In this document: in pieces, positions 22,357 through 31,197 of the stretch
Numbering within the stretch: the first letter of the stretch is position 1
How the letters are laid out: the number at the start of each line of letters is the position of its first letter
Assembly (NCBI GenBank): GCA_013364255.1
Contig: CP054936.1
Location: 7,706,353 to 7,770,352 of the forward strand
Direction: 5' to 3'
DNA length: 64,000 nucleotides
Origin: Streptomyces seoulensis
GTDB taxonomy: Bacteria; Actinomycetota; Actinomycetes; Streptomycetales; Streptomycetaceae
The notes under the pieces: generated by a model
Database searches by the model: none
The model's input: the letters and a program-made list of their open reading frames with translations, nothing else
What the model was told of the DNA's origin: nothing
Program-made: the position numbers and the translations under genes

Positions 22357-23826
22357 GTGTCCGCACTGCAATCCTCTCCGGACAGCGGCACTGATCGCAT
22401 GAGCGGGCGCGCTTGGGGCGTGCTGTTCGTGCTGTGTGGTGCGATCTTCCTGGAGGGCGTCGACGTCGCCATGCTCAACGTCGCCCTGCCGTCGATCCGC
22501 GCCGACCTGGACCTGTCCACCGGCATGCTCCAGTGGGTGATGAGCGCCTACGTCCTCGGCTACGGCGGCTTCATGCTGCTCGGCGGTCGCGCCGCCGACC
22601 TCTTCGGGCGCCGGCAGATGTTCCTGGCCTGGCTGACCGTGTTCCTGCTGTTCTCCGGGCTCGGCGGTCTCGCCACCGAGGGCTGGATGCTGATCGTCGC
22701 CCGGTTCGTCACCGGTGTGTCGGCCGCGTTCATGACGCCGGCCGGCCTGTCGATCATCACCACCAGCTTCGCGGAGGGCCCGCAGCGCAACAAGGCCCTG
22801 CTCGTGTACTCGGGCACCGCGGCCGGCGGCTTCTCCATCGGCCTGGTGATCGGCGGTCTGCTCGCCTCGGTCGACTGGCGCTGGGTGTTCTTCGCCCCGG
22901 TGATCCTCTCCTTCCTCATCCTGGCCACCGGCGCCGCTCTGATCCCCAAGTCCGCCAAGCCCGACCGCAACGGTCAGAGCATGGACGTGGCCGGCGCGTT
23001 CAGCGTCACCGCCGCGATCCTGCTGCTGGTCCTCTCCGTCGAGCGCGCCACCCACGTGCCGGCCGTGCAGACCGTGCTCACCGTCGCCGCCAGCCTGGTG
23101 CTCTTCCTCGCCTTCACGCTGATCGAGCGCAAGGCGGCCGCCCCGCTGGTCCGGCTCGGCCTGCTGCGGGCCGGCAGCCTGGTCCGCGCCAACCTCGCCG
23201 GACTGCTGTTCGCCGCCGGGTTCTTCGGCTTCCAGTTCGTCGTCGTGCTCTACCTCCAGGAACTGCGCGGCTGGTCGACCCTGGAGACCAGCTTCGCGAT
23301 GATCGTCATCGGCATCGACGCGATCCTGTCGCCGACGCTCACCCCCAAGCTGGTGAACAAGTTCGGCAACGCCCGGGTGATCTTCGGCGGTCTGCTGCTG
23401 GCCGTGCTGTCCTACGCCCTCATGCTGCCCCTGGGCCTGGACTGGACGTACCTGATGATGTTCCCGAGCCTGATCGTGCTCGGCCTGTCCTTCTCGCTGG
23501 CCTACGGCCCGCTGACCATCGTCGCCACCGAGGGCATCGAGGAGGAGGAGCAGGGCGTGGCCGGCGGTCTGCTCTACACCTGCTTCCAGTTCGGCGCCGC
23601 GCTCGGTCTGTCCTCGGCCTCCGCGGCCATCACCGCGGCGACCGACGGCACCGGAGCGCAGGCCATGCTGGACGGCTACCGCGCCGCGCTCGTCGTCCCG
23701 CTCGTCGCCGCGGCGGCGGCCGTCCTCGTCAGCGCCTTCGGCCTGCGCAGCCGCTCGGGCATCGGCGCCGAGGACCCGGCGCTGGCCAGCGGCCCGCTGC
23801 TGGAGTCGGTGGAGACCACGCGCTGA
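22357..23826 (+). CDS. MFS drug exporter, DHA2 (EmrB/QacA) type
   Basis: 489 residues from GTG 22357, preceded by AAGGAG at good spacing. The protein is a polytopic membrane transporter with about 14 predicted hydrophobic segments. Motif A between TM2 and TM3 reads GGRAADLFGRRQMF. Family members export drugs and antibiotics by proton antiport. Its place directly after the PKS genes, divergent from a one-Cys HxlR regulator, suggests export of the pathway product or self-protection. A copy of the shared operator lies just upstream. Three hairpins follow the gene. The substrate cannot be read from the sequence. Confidence 0.92.
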   Translation: MSALQSSPDSGTDRMSGRAWGVLFVLCGAIFLEGVDVAMLNVALPSIRADLDLSTGMLQWVMSAYVLGYGGFMLLGGRAADLFGRRQMFLAWLTVFLLFSGLGGLATEGWMLIVARFVTGVSAAFMTPAGLSIITTSFAEGPQRNKALLVYSGTAAGGFSIGLVIGGLLASVDWRWVFFAPVILSFLILATGAALIPKSAKPDRNGQSMDVAGAFSVTAAILLLVLSVERATHVPAVQTVLTVAASLVLFLAFTLIERKAAAPLVRLGLLRAGSLVRANLAGLLFAAGFFGFQFVVVLYLQELRGWSTLETSFAMIVIGIDAILSPTLTPKLVNKFGNARVIFGGLLLAVLSYALMLPLGLDWTYLMMFPSLIVLGLSFSLAYGPLTIVATEGIEEEEQGVAGGLLYTCFQFGAALGLSSASAAITAATDGTGAQAMLDGYRAALVVPLVAAAAAVLVSAFGLRSRSGIGAEDPALASGPLLESVETTR

Positions 23827-23885
23827 CCCGCCGGCCCGGCGACTCCGGGCCGCCCGCCGGACCCGCCCGCCGGGTCCCTGAGACT

Positions 23886-23919
23886 CGCCCCAGGTTTTCG
23901 TTCCCCCGGGCCTGGGGCG
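23886..23919 (+). terminator. Hairpin downstream of MFS gene
   Basis: The inverted repeat CGCCCCAGG/CCTGGGGCG has a 16-nt loop and lies 60 bp after the MFS stop. It is the first of three successive hairpins in this gap. Confidence 0.6.
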
Positions 23920-23946
23920 AACCCCTTTCCCGCACCCCGGTGCGGC

Positions 23947-23976
23947 GGCCCGGACGGCGCACACGCCGTCCGGGCC
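23947..23976 (+). terminator. Strong 13-bp hairpin downstream of MFS gene
   Basis: A perfect 13-bp stem (GGCCCGGACGGCG, loop caca) is followed by ttca. It is the best terminator candidate between the exporter and the flavoprotein gene. Confidence 0.75.
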
Positions 23977-24178
23977 TTCACGTGTGCGCGCTCCGCGCAC
24001 ACGTGTGTCCCGCGCCGGGTGTGCGGGCCGCCGACTTACCGGCCGCTGACCGCGCGCACACCCGGCGGGGAACGGCGGACCGGTGCGGAGACTTTCGGGT
24101 TACCGGCGTAAGAGCGCCCGTCGCCAGACTGAATTCCGCACACCAGCCCTGCCCGATCCGTTCCGCGTCCGCCGCGCT

Positions 24179-24211
24179 GGAACACGGCCGGAACGGGACC
24201 GGAAGCAAACC
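24179..24211. promoter_or_regulatory. Three 11-bp direct repeats upstream of the flavoprotein gene
   Basis: The units ggaacacggcc, ggaacgggacc and ggaagcaaacc share GGAA and a terminal CC with exact 11-bp phasing, and end 14 bp before ATG 24226. The spacing is that of SARP sites, but the position so near the ribosome-binding site (gaggaggaaga) is unusual. Confidence 0.45.
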
Positions 24212-24225
24212 GCCGAGGAGGAAGA

Positions 24226-25404
24226 ATGACCATGAACGACGGTGCGATCGCCGCGGTGCTCGACGAGGTGAAAGCACAGGCCGGCCGGTTCCGCGAATCC
24301 GGGCCGAAGGCGGAGGAGCGTCGCTGGATTCCCGATGAGAACATCGAACTCCTCGAAAAGGCCGGCGTTTTCCGCCTCAATGTGCCGAGCCGTTTCGGTG
24401 GTCTGGAGGCCCCGGTCGCCGACCAGGTGCGCATCTTGAGCGAGATCGCCCGCGCCGACACCGCCACCGGCTGGGTGGCGATGATCTGGGTGTCCAGCTC
24501 CTGGGTGCCGAGCCTGTTCCCGGACGAGGCGCAGAAGGAGGTGTACGCCGACGGCGCCGTACGGGTCTCCACCGGCTTCACCCCCAGCGGCGCCCTCACC
24601 GCGGTGGACGGCGGTTACTCCCTCAGCGGCAGCTGGAAGTGGATCTCCGGCTCGCGCGGCGCCGGCTGGGCGCTGCTCGCCGCGCTGCTGACCGCCCCGG
24701 ACGGCACGCCCGTGCCGTACGCCGCGCTGGTGCCCTTCGCGGAGCTGGAGATCGCCGACGACTGGCACGCCTCCGCCGCCGCGGGCACCGGCAGCTCCAC
24801 GGTCACCGCGAACGGCGTCAAGGTGCCCGCGCACCGGGTGGTCCTGCTGCCCGAGGTGCTCGCCGGCACCACCGGGGACCGGTCCAACACGGGGGCCACG
24901 GGCCGCAATTACCCCTTCATCCCGTTCTTCATGGCGCAGGGCGCCGCCGCCTACCTCGGCATCGCCCGCGGCGCCTTCGACCTGTTCCTGGAGCGGCTGC
25001 CGGGACGCGGCATCACCTACACCTCCTGGACCGACCAGAGCCAGTCGCCGCTGACCCAGATCCAGGTCGCCACCGCCGCGAACAAGATAGCCGCGGCTGA
25101 GGCGCTCCAGGAGACGTGGCTGCGCTCGCTCCAGGAGCACGCCGACGCGGGCACGCTGCCGTCCGTCGCGGAGCGGGCCGCGGTGCGCGGGCAGGCGGCG
25201 TACGCGATCCAGCTCGCCAAGGAGGCCGTCGACGAGCTGTTCGAGGCCAGCGGTGCGTCGGTGATCCTACGGGACGTTCCGTTCCAGCGCTTCCACCGCG
25301 ACCTGCGCGGGCTGTCGCTGCACGCGCTGTTCGCCTTCCACACCAACCAGGAGGTCCACGGCCGCGCCCTGCTGGGCCTCGCCCCGGACACGCCGTTCCT
25401 GTGA
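24226..25404 (+). CDS. Acyl-CoA-dehydrogenase-fold flavoprotein, probable two-component monooxygenase
   Basis: 392 residues; start ATG 24226 follows gaggaggaaga, with a second in-frame ATG two codons later. The helical N-terminal domain, the central beta segment (SGSWKWISGSRGAGWALL) and the C-terminal helical bundle with HRDLRGLSLHALFAFH match acyl-CoA dehydrogenase-fold proteins of the HsaA/DszC-like group. Many of these are flavin-dependent hydroxylases supplied with reduced flavin by a partner reductase. I do not see a clear dehydrogenase catalytic base. In the PKS context it probably oxidises the released polyketide (hydroxylation, epoxidation or desaturation). Related flavoproteins occur in reductive-release polyketide alkaloid clusters; that link is by analogy. 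Confidence 0.85.
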   Translation: MTMNDGAIAAVLDEVKAQAGRFRESGPKAEERRWIPDENIELLEKAGVFRLNVPSRFGGLEAPVADQVRILSEIARADTATGWVAMIWVSSSWVPSLFPDEAQKEVYADGAVRVSTGFTPSGALTAVDGGYSLSGSWKWISGSRGAGWALLAALLTAPDGTPVPYAALVPFAELEIADDWHASAAAGTGSSTVTANGVKVPAHRVVLLPEVLAGTTGDRSNTGATGRNYPFIPFFMAQGAAAYLGIARGAFDLFLERLPGRGITYTSWTDQSQSPLTQIQVATAANKIAAAEALQETWLRSLQEHADAGTLPSVAERAAVRGQAAYAIQLAKEAVDELFEASGASVILRDVPFQRFHRDLRGLSLHALFAFHTNQEVHGRALLGLAPDTPFL

Positions 25405-25907
25405 CCGGCGCCCGCGTGAACCATCCCTGACCAGGGCACCGGCGCCCGCCTCGGCCGGCGGCGCCGGTGCCGGAGGCGGGTGCCGCGGTGTCCCGGCGCC
25501 CCAGGCGCCGCCGTGTCGCGGCCCCCTGCCCTGACACGACCTCCTGGAGGCCTGGTGCCGGCGCGGCCCGCGCGGGCCGCGCCCCGCTGCCGTCTGCGGC
25601 ACTCACAGCGGCCCCTGACGCCGACGCCGCCAGCGAGCGCGCAGGCCAGCCCGCCACCGGCCGCGACTCCGCGCCTCTCCTCCGGCGACCGAGCCACCAC
25701 CACGAGGCCCCCTCGGCCCGCCCCCGAACGCCCGTAGCGGCACCCGAAAGCGGACGTCGCCCCCGGCCTGGGGCCGCCGCGTCCGTACGCGACGCGTGCC
25801 ACCGCCCCGTACGCCCCGTATCAGGCGAGCCGCCACCCCGCGCCCCGTTCGGCACCTTCACCTTCCCCTCCAGCACGGGATTCCCCTCCAGCACGGGAGA
25901 CGAAGCC
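25405..25907. other. 503-bp region without a convincing gene
   Basis: The stretch is GC-rich with imperfect inverted repeats near 25435-25490 (gcaccggcgcc/ggcgccggtgc), which could be the terminator of the flavoprotein gene. Near its end is an 18-bp tandem duplication (25863-25898). Open frames here are codon-bias artefacts. No promoter could be assigned with confidence. Confidence 0.5.
25863..25898 (+). repeat. 18-bp perfect tandem duplication
   Basis: Two adjacent copies of ttcccctccagcacggga lie 10-45 bp before the ATG of the NmrA-like gene, in its untranslated leader. Copy number could affect ribosome access, but this is speculation. Confidence 0.8.
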
Positions 25908-26750
25908 ATGACGCAGTCAGACATCCTGGTCCTGGGCAGTACCGGCAAGACCGGACGCCGGGTCGTTGAGGCCCTGCGCGCACGCGGTGCGACGGTGCGC
26001 CCCGCCGGGCGGTCCGCCGAGGTCCGGTTCGACTGGAACGACGACCGCACCTGGGAGCCGGCCCTCACCGGCGTCCGCGCGGCCTACCTCGTGGACCGCC
26101 AGGACCAGCCCGGCGCCTGGGACGCGGCGGCCGAGATCGCCGCCCTGGCCAAGCTCGCCGCGGACAGCGGCGTGCGCCGCCTGGTCCTGCTCCAGGCCCG
26201 TACCACCGGCCTGGTCGGCGGCAAGGACCTCGGCGCCGGCGAGCGCGGCGTGCGCGACTCGGGGGCCGAGTGGACGGTGCTGCGACCCAACTGGTTCTGC
26301 CAGAACTTCGACGAGGGCGTGCTGCTGGACTCCGTGCGCGCCGGTGAGCTGCGGCTGCCCGCGGGCGACGGCCGCGAGCCGTTCGTGGACGTGGCGGACG
26401 TCGCCGAGGTGGCCGCCACCGCCCTGCTGGAGGACGGGCACCAGGGCCGCGTGTACGACCTGAGCGGCGCCCGCGCCCTGACCCTCGCCGAGGCCGCCGA
26501 GGAGATCTCCCGGGCGTCCGGACGGACGGTGCGCTACGTCCCCGTCGCCCACGACGACTACGTGGCGGAACTCGTCTCCTACGACGTCCCCGCCGACTAC
26601 GCGGCCTTCGTCGCCGATCTCGTCGGACAGATCAGGGAGAACCGCAACTCCACGCCCACGGACACCGTCGAACGCGTTCTGGGCCGCCCGCCGCGGGACT
26701 TCACGGATTTCGTCCGGGAAGCCGCCGCGAGCGGAGTGTGGAACACCTGA
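25908..26750 (+). CDS. NmrA-like / SDR-a5 NAD(P)-binding protein
   Basis: 280 residues. The N-terminal Rossmann motif GSTGKTGRRV binds NAD(P); the LRPNWFCQNF segment and the ALTLAEAAEEISRASGRTVRY C-terminal part are typical of NmrA-like proteins, which include both redox sensors and reductases. The usual Tyr/Lys catalytic pair of classical SDRs is not obvious. The start at ATG 25908 is chosen because MTQSDILVLGS begins the Rossmann strand directly. Lying between two flavoproteins in the PKS neighbourhood, it could reduce an enone or imine intermediate or play a sensing role. A hairpin follows. Confidence 0.85.
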   Translation: MTQSDILVLGSTGKTGRRVVEALRARGATVRPAGRSAEVRFDWNDDRTWEPALTGVRAAYLVDRQDQPGAWDAAAEIAALAKLAADSGVRRLVLLQARTTGLVGGKDLGAGERGVRDSGAEWTVLRPNWFCQNFDEGVLLDSVRAGELRLPAGDGREPFVDVADVAEVAATALLEDGHQGRVYDLSGARALTLAEAAEEISRASGRTVRYVPVAHDDYVAELVSYDVPADYAAFVADLVGQIRENRNSTPTDTVERVLGRPPRDFTDFVREAAASGVWNT

Positions 26751-26771
26751 TTCCCGCGTTCCGGGGTTATT

Positions 26772-26794
26772 CCGGGAACCGCCGGGTTCCCCGG
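26772..26794 (+). terminator. Hairpin after the NmrA-like gene
   Basis: CCGGGAACC pairs with GGTTCCCCGG across a short loop with one bulged base, 22 bp after the stop codon. Confidence 0.6.
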
Positions 26795-26796
26795 CG

Positions 26797-26827
26797 GTGA
26801 GTCGGTGACTTGAAAGTGCCTTCTTCC
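26797..26827. promoter_or_regulatory. 31-bp shared element, copy 2 (PPOX promoter)
   Basis: This copy matches 22180-22210 in 30 of 31 bases, including both dyads, and lies 88 bp before the PPOX start codon. No CDS runs through it, so the conservation is not protein-driven. Confidence 0.72.
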
Positions 26828-26915
26828 CCGTGGGAACGGTGTGCGGCACGCTGGGACCGACCGGTGGCACATGACCCGTGTCCTTCTTTTTCGACTCTTC
26901 TTTTGAGGTGCCGCG

Positions 26916-27407
26916 ATGGGTGCTGTGAAGGTGGCTGCGTTCTCGGATATCGAGAGTGCCTTCGTGAGCTATATCCAGGACATCGTGTACTGCACGATGA
27001 TCACCGTCGACAAGAACGGGCGGCCGCGCGCACGTGTGCTGCTGCCCGTCTGGGAGACGGTGGACGGCCGCCCGGTCGGCTGGATCGCGGCGTACAAGAC
27101 CCCGGTCAAGGCGGCACACCTGGCGAACAACCCGCACACCACGTACGCGTACTGGAACCCGCGGCAGAACGCGGTCTTCGTCGACAGCGTCTCCTCCTGG
27201 GTGGACGACGAGGAGACCAAGAAGTACGCCTGGGACCTGTACGCCAAGGGCAGTCCGCACGGTGTCGGATACAACCCGCGCAACTTCTGGCGACTCGGCC
27301 CCGGCGACCCGGAGTACCACGTCATCAAGATCGAGCCGTGGCGGGTCCAGGTGCTGCGCGGCTCGGACCTGAGCAGCCGCATCTGGACCGACGCGTCCCG
27401 AGGCTGA
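26916..27407 (+). CDS. PPOX-fold (pyridoxamine 5'-phosphate oxidase-like) flavoprotein
   Basis: 163 residues; ATG 26916 is preceded by GAGGTG. The split-barrel pattern is visible: YCTMITVDKNGRPRARVLLPVW, then WIAAYKTPVKAAHLANNPHTTYAYW, and a late strand EYHVIKIEPWRVQVL. Such proteins bind FMN, F420 or heme and include oxidases, flavin reductases and biliverdin-type reductases; the exact cofactor cannot be told. The gene shares the 31-bp promoter element with the HxlR/MFS pair, so it is probably part of the same regulon. It could supply reduced flavin to the acyl-CoA-dehydrogenase-fold enzyme or detoxify the product. Confidence 0.85.
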   Translation: MGAVKVAAFSDIESAFVSYIQDIVYCTMITVDKNGRPRARVLLPVWETVDGRPVGWIAAYKTPVKAAHLANNPHTTYAYWNPRQNAVFVDSVSSWVDDEETKKYAWDLYAKGSPHGVGYNPRNFWRLGPGDPEYHVIKIEPWRVQVLRGSDLSSRIWTDASRG

Positions 27408-27503
27408 GCCGACACGACCGACCGGGGGAGTCCCGACCCGCCCCGCGGGAGTGCCGACACGCCCCGGGGGATTCCCGACCCGCCCCGCCACCCCGGCCGC
27501 AGG

Positions 27504-30500
27504 TCACGCCGGCCGGGGCAGGCGGCGCGGCCGCTTCCGCCCGGCGGTCCGCACCGCGGCCGCGGCCGCGGAAACGCCGGCATCGGCATCGGCACCAGCG
27601 TCGATATCGGCATCGGCGTCGATCGGCCGCGCGTCGGCCGGTGACCGCGCCGCCCGCAACTCCGCCTCGGCCGCGGCGAGATGGTCCACCTCCCAGCCGG
27701 CGCCAAACGCGGCGGCGTACGCCTGGGGCCCCAGGACGTCGCGCGCCCGCTCCGCGATCCGCTCCACGTCGGCGCGCTCCGCAGCCGGCAGCGGCGCGCC
27801 CGAGCGGGTCCGGGTCGCGTCGGCGGTGCCGAGCAGCCGGGCCGCCCGCTCCGCGCCGCCCGCCAGCGCGTGGCCGCCGGCCAGCCCCTCCAGGGCCAGC
27901 GCGACCGCGCGCGGGTCCTCGGACGCGACGGCGGCGGCCAGCCCGTCCCGGTGCCGCCCCAGACAGTCCGCCACGTCCCCGCGCAGCTCCGCGCAGAAGC
28001 CCAGCTCGGCCAGGACCAGCGCCAGGCCGTTGCTCGCCCCGCGGGTGCGGTTCCACGCCAGCCACGGGCGCAGGTGCTCCCCGGCCGCCGTCAGGTCGCC
28101 CCGGCGGCGGGCGCCGAGCGCGAGACCCAGCTCGGCCATCTGCTCGGCCGGCCGGTTGCCCTGCTCGGCCGCGAGCCGCAGCGCCCGCCGGTGGAACTCG
28201 TCCGCCTCGTCGTAGCGCCCGGACAGCAGCGCGATCCGGCCGAGGCCCGACAGCTGGCGGGACACCTCCGACCACAGCTCCAGCGACTCGGCGCTGCGCA
28301 GCCCCTCGCGGTGCAGCTGCGCCGCCTCCTCGTACGCGGCGGTGATCTCGGCGTGCACGGCCAGCGCCTGCGCCGCCTTCAGCTGGCCCCACGCGTCGCC
28401 CAGACCGGTGAAGCGGGTGCGGGCCTCCAGCGCGTCGTCGTGCAGCGCGTCCAGGCTGCCCCGGGCCATCGCCAGGGCGGCCCGGCTGCTCAGCGCGGCG
28501 GCCACCCCCCAGGCGTCGCGCAGCGCCCGGAAGTCGGCGAGCACCTCGTTGAGCCGGCTCTCCGCGGCGGACAGGGCGCCCACGTCCCACAGGGCGTACC
28601 CGACGAACCACCGGGCGCGCGCCAGGCCGGTGCTCCGCGCCGGACCCGTCGCCTCCCACGCCGTCCGGCACTCGTCCTCCGGTTCCACCTCGCCGAGGAG
28701 CAGTCCGATGCCCTCGCACCAGGTGGCGGCCTCGGCCCCGGCCGGGTCGTCGGGCGGAGACGGGGCCGCCTCCAGGGCGGCGGCCAGGGAGCGCCGGCCC
28801 TCGGTGAGCCGGCCCATCAGAATCCAGAACCAGGCCAGCGCGTTCACCAGCCGCAGCGCCAGATCGCCGGCCGGGCAGGCGGCCGCCTCCCGGGCGGCGC
28901 GCCGGAAGTTGGCGGTCTCCGCCGACAGCCGCAGCAGCCAGCGGTGCTGCTCGGGCCCGTGCAGATGCGGCCGGGCCCGCTCGGCCAGCTCCGTGTAGTG
29001 GACGGCGTGCCGCCGTGCGACCTCGGCGCTCTCCCCGGCCTCCGCGAGCCGGGCCTGCGCGTACGCCGCCACCGACTCCAGCAGCCGGTAGCGGGCGCCG
29101 GCCGGGCCGTCGGCGCGGGTCACCAGGGACCGGTCCACCAGCCGGGCCAGGATGTCGACGACCTCCTCGGCCGTGATCTCGCCGCCGGCGCACACCTCCT
29201 CGGCGGCGGCCAGCGTGCAGCCCTCGGCGTGCACGGCCAGCCGCCGCAGCACGGTCTGCTCCGGGGGCGTGAGCAGGCCCCAGCTCCACTCGATCGTCGC
29301 CTGGAGCGTCTGCTGCCGGTGCGGGGCGCCCCGGTAGCCGGAGTTGAGGACGCGGAAGCGGTCGTCGAGCCGGGCGAGCAGTTCGTGCACGCCCAGCGCC
29401 CGCACCCGGGTGGCGGCCAGCTCCAGCGCCAGCGGAATGCCGTCCAGACGGCGGCAGACGGCCGCGACCGCCGGGGCGGTGCCGGCGTCGAGCACGAAGG
29501 AGGGGTCGGCGGAGCGGGCGCGCTCCACGAACAGCCGTGCCGCGCTGGCGCGTTCGAGCGCGTCCGGCTGCGTCGAGCGGGGCAGGTCCAGCGGCGGCAC
29601 GGGCCACACCGTCTCGCCCTGGAGGCGCACCGGCTCGCGGCTGGTGGCGAGCACGGTGACGCCGGGGGCGCGCTCCAGCAGCGTCCGCACCAGCGCGGCG
29701 ACCTCGTCGAGCAGGTGCTCGCAGTTGTCCAGGACGAGCAGCAGCCGGCGGGAGGCGGCGAACTGGAGCAGTTGCAGCTCCGGTCCGCAGACGCTCTCCC
29801 CGGCCCGCGCCCCGCTCTGCTCGACGTCCTCGCGGATGCCGAGCGCGGTCAGCACCTGCTGGGCCAGGCACCAGTGCTGGACCGCGTGGGCGCGGCGTTG
29901 CAGCCCCGCCAGTTCCACCAGCCGCACGCCGTCGGGGAAGTCGGCGCCCGCCCGCGCGGCCACGGCCACCGCGAGCCGGGTCTTGCCGACGCCGCCGGGC
30001 CCGACGAAGGTGACGAGGCGGCTGCGCGCCAGCAGCCGCCGCCCCTCCTCCAGCGCCGCCTCCCGGCCGACGAGCGCGTTGGGGAAGTCCGGCAGATCGG
30101 TGCGGGCGCGCGGCGCGGCCGCGACGGCGACGGGCGCGGGCCGCTGCCGAAGCGTGGGGTCCTGCCGCAGGATGGCCTGGTGCAGCACCTTCGCGGCCTC
30201 GCCGGGCACCAGGCCCAGTTCCTCGTCGAGGTGGCGGCGCAGATCGGCGTAGCTGTCCAGCGCCTCGGAGGACCGGCCGGCCAGGTGCAGCGCCCGCATC
30301 TGCGCCATGCGCAGCCGTTCGCGCAGCGGGTGGGCCGCCACCAGGGCCGCCAGTTCGCCCACCAGCAGACTGTGCTCGCCGAGTTCGAGGCGGGCGTCGA
30401 AGTGCTCCTCGACCGCGGCCAGCCGTTCTTCCTCCAGACGGGCGATGGCCGGGCTCACGAAGGGTTCGTCCGCGAAGTCGGCGAACGCGGGACCGCGCCA

Positions 30501-30896
30501 CAGGGCCAGCGCGTCGGCGAGGACCGCCGCCCGTGCGCGGGAGTCGCCCCGCGTGCGCGAGCGGGCCACCAGGGTGCGGAAGCGCCGTACGTCGACCGCG
30601 TCCTCGGGGGCCCGCAGCGTGTAGCCCGGCGCGCGGTGGATCACCAGGTGCCGGGCGCCCTCCTCGGCGTCCTCCAGGGCCCGTCGCAGCTGGGAGACCT
30701 TCGCCTGGAGCGAGGCCGTGGGATTGGCGGGGGGCGTGCCGCCCCACAGCGCCTCGATGAGGCGGACCGTGGGCACCACCTCGCCGTGGTGGGCGAGCAG
30801 ACTGGCCAGCAGGGCGCGGACCTTGATCTCGGGAACCCGAACCGTCCGCCCCGTAGCGGTCCGCACTTCGAGCGGGCCGAGCACCCCGAATCGCAT
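27504..30896 (-). CDS. AfsR/SARP-type regulator with BTAD, ATPase and TPR-like regions
   Basis: 1130 residues. The N-terminus (1-95) is an OmpR/PhoB-type winged helix (MRFGVLGPLEV...ALLASLLAHHGEVV), followed by a bacterial transcriptional activation domain to about 245. A P-loop GPGGVGKT lies near residues 297-305, a Walker B-like LLLVLDNCEHLL follows, and a winged helix begins around 540 (WSWGLLTPPEQ). The rest is helical, TPR-like, ending in a low-complexity Asp/Ala tail. This is the architecture of AfsR-class activators of antibiotic clusters, here longer than a minimal SARP. A -10-like TAATGT ends 6 bp before the ATG, so the mRNA may be leaderless. It is the obvious candidate to act on the 11-bp repeat arrays nearby. 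Confidence 0.93.
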   Translation of the reverse strand: MRFGVLGPLEVRTATGRTVRVPEIKVRALLASLLAHHGEVVPTVRLIEALWGGTPPANPTASLQAKVSQLRRALEDAEEGARHLVIHRAPGYTLRAPEDAVDVRRFRTLVARSRTRGDSRARAAVLADALALWRGPAFADFADEPFVSPAIARLEEERLAAVEEHFDARLELGEHSLLVGELAALVAAHPLRERLRMAQMRALHLAGRSSEALDSYADLRRHLDEELGLVPGEAAKVLHQAILRQDPTLRQRPAPVAVAAAPRARTDLPDFPNALVGREAALEEGRRLLARSRLVTFVGPGGVGKTRLAVAVAARAGADFPDGVRLVELAGLQRRAHAVQHWCLAQQVLTALGIREDVEQSGARAGESVCGPELQLLQFAASRRLLLVLDNCEHLLDEVAALVRTLLERAPGVTVLATSREPVRLQGETVWPVPPLDLPRSTQPDALERASAARLFVERARSADPSFVLDAGTAPAVAAVCRRLDGIPLALELAATRVRALGVHELLARLDDRFRVLNSGYRGAPHRQQTLQATIEWSWGLLTPPEQTVLRRLAVHAEGCTLAAAEEVCAGGEITAEEVVDILARLVDRSLVTRADGPAGARYRLLESVAAYAQARLAEAGESAEVARRHAVHYTELAERARPHLHGPEQHRWLLRLSAETANFRRAAREAAACPAGDLALRLVNALAWFWILMGRLTEGRRSLAAALEAAPSPPDDPAGAEAATWCEGIGLLLGEVEPEDECRTAWEATGPARSTGLARARWFVGYALWDVGALSAAESRLNEVLADFRALRDAWGVAAALSSRAALAMARGSLDALHDDALEARTRFTGLGDAWGQLKAAQALAVHAEITAAYEEAAQLHREGLRSAESLELWSEVSRQLSGLGRIALLSGRYDEADEFHRRALRLAAEQGNRPAEQMAELGLALGARRRGDLTAAGEHLRPWLAWNRTRGASNGLALVLAELGFCAELRGDVADCLGRHRDGLAAAVASEDPRAVALALEGLAGGHALAGGAERAARLLGTADATRTRSGAPLPAAERADVERIAERARDVLGPQAYAAAFGAGWEVDHLAAAEAELRAARSPADARPIDADADIDAGADADAGVSAAAAAVRTAGRKRPRRLPRPA

Positions 30897-31197
30897 GGGG
30901 CCACATTAGCCCAGATAACATCCCTACCGATGGGTCGCCAAAAGTCGTTCATCTCACTGTCATGACCGCCCCCGAGGGTAAAGATTCGGCCAACTCGCCT
31001 CTGGTGCCAGTGTGTTGGACGAGGTACTCGCACGCGCGCGAACTGCGGGATCACCGCGGGGAGCCGCCAATTACCGGGTCATGGTCCGAAGGGGAGACGA
31101 CAGAGCTAGCTTCTTTCCGGAATTGGCCGGAACGCCATATGCGAAAGACCAATTGAGGAGTGGTCCGGCCGCCTCCGAATACGATCGAGGAGTCACG
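30897..31197. other. Divergent promoter region, SARP regulator / small unknown gene
   Basis: This relatively AT-rich 301-bp gap should hold promoters for both genes. For the regulator, TAATGT lies just before its ATG on the minus strand. On the plus side ccggaattggccggaac at about 31117-31133 contains two CCGGAA-like half-sites. No gene was seen. Confidence 0.5.

Larger units (their letters stand above)
23827..24225. other. Intergenic region MFS to flavoprotein gene
   Basis: It contains the two hairpins listed, a third perfect 12-bp stem at 23979-24005 (CACGTGTGCGCG, loop ctc) and an 11-bp stem with a large loop at 24015-24065. It ends with three 11-bp direct repeats at 24179-24211. No gene was seen. 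Confidence 0.6.

Noticed and set aside
27681..30965. Plus-strand open frame of 1094 codons opposite the SARP regulator
   Set aside because: Composition is Gly/Arg/Gln/His-rich with no domain, while the minus strand has a complete AfsR-type protein.
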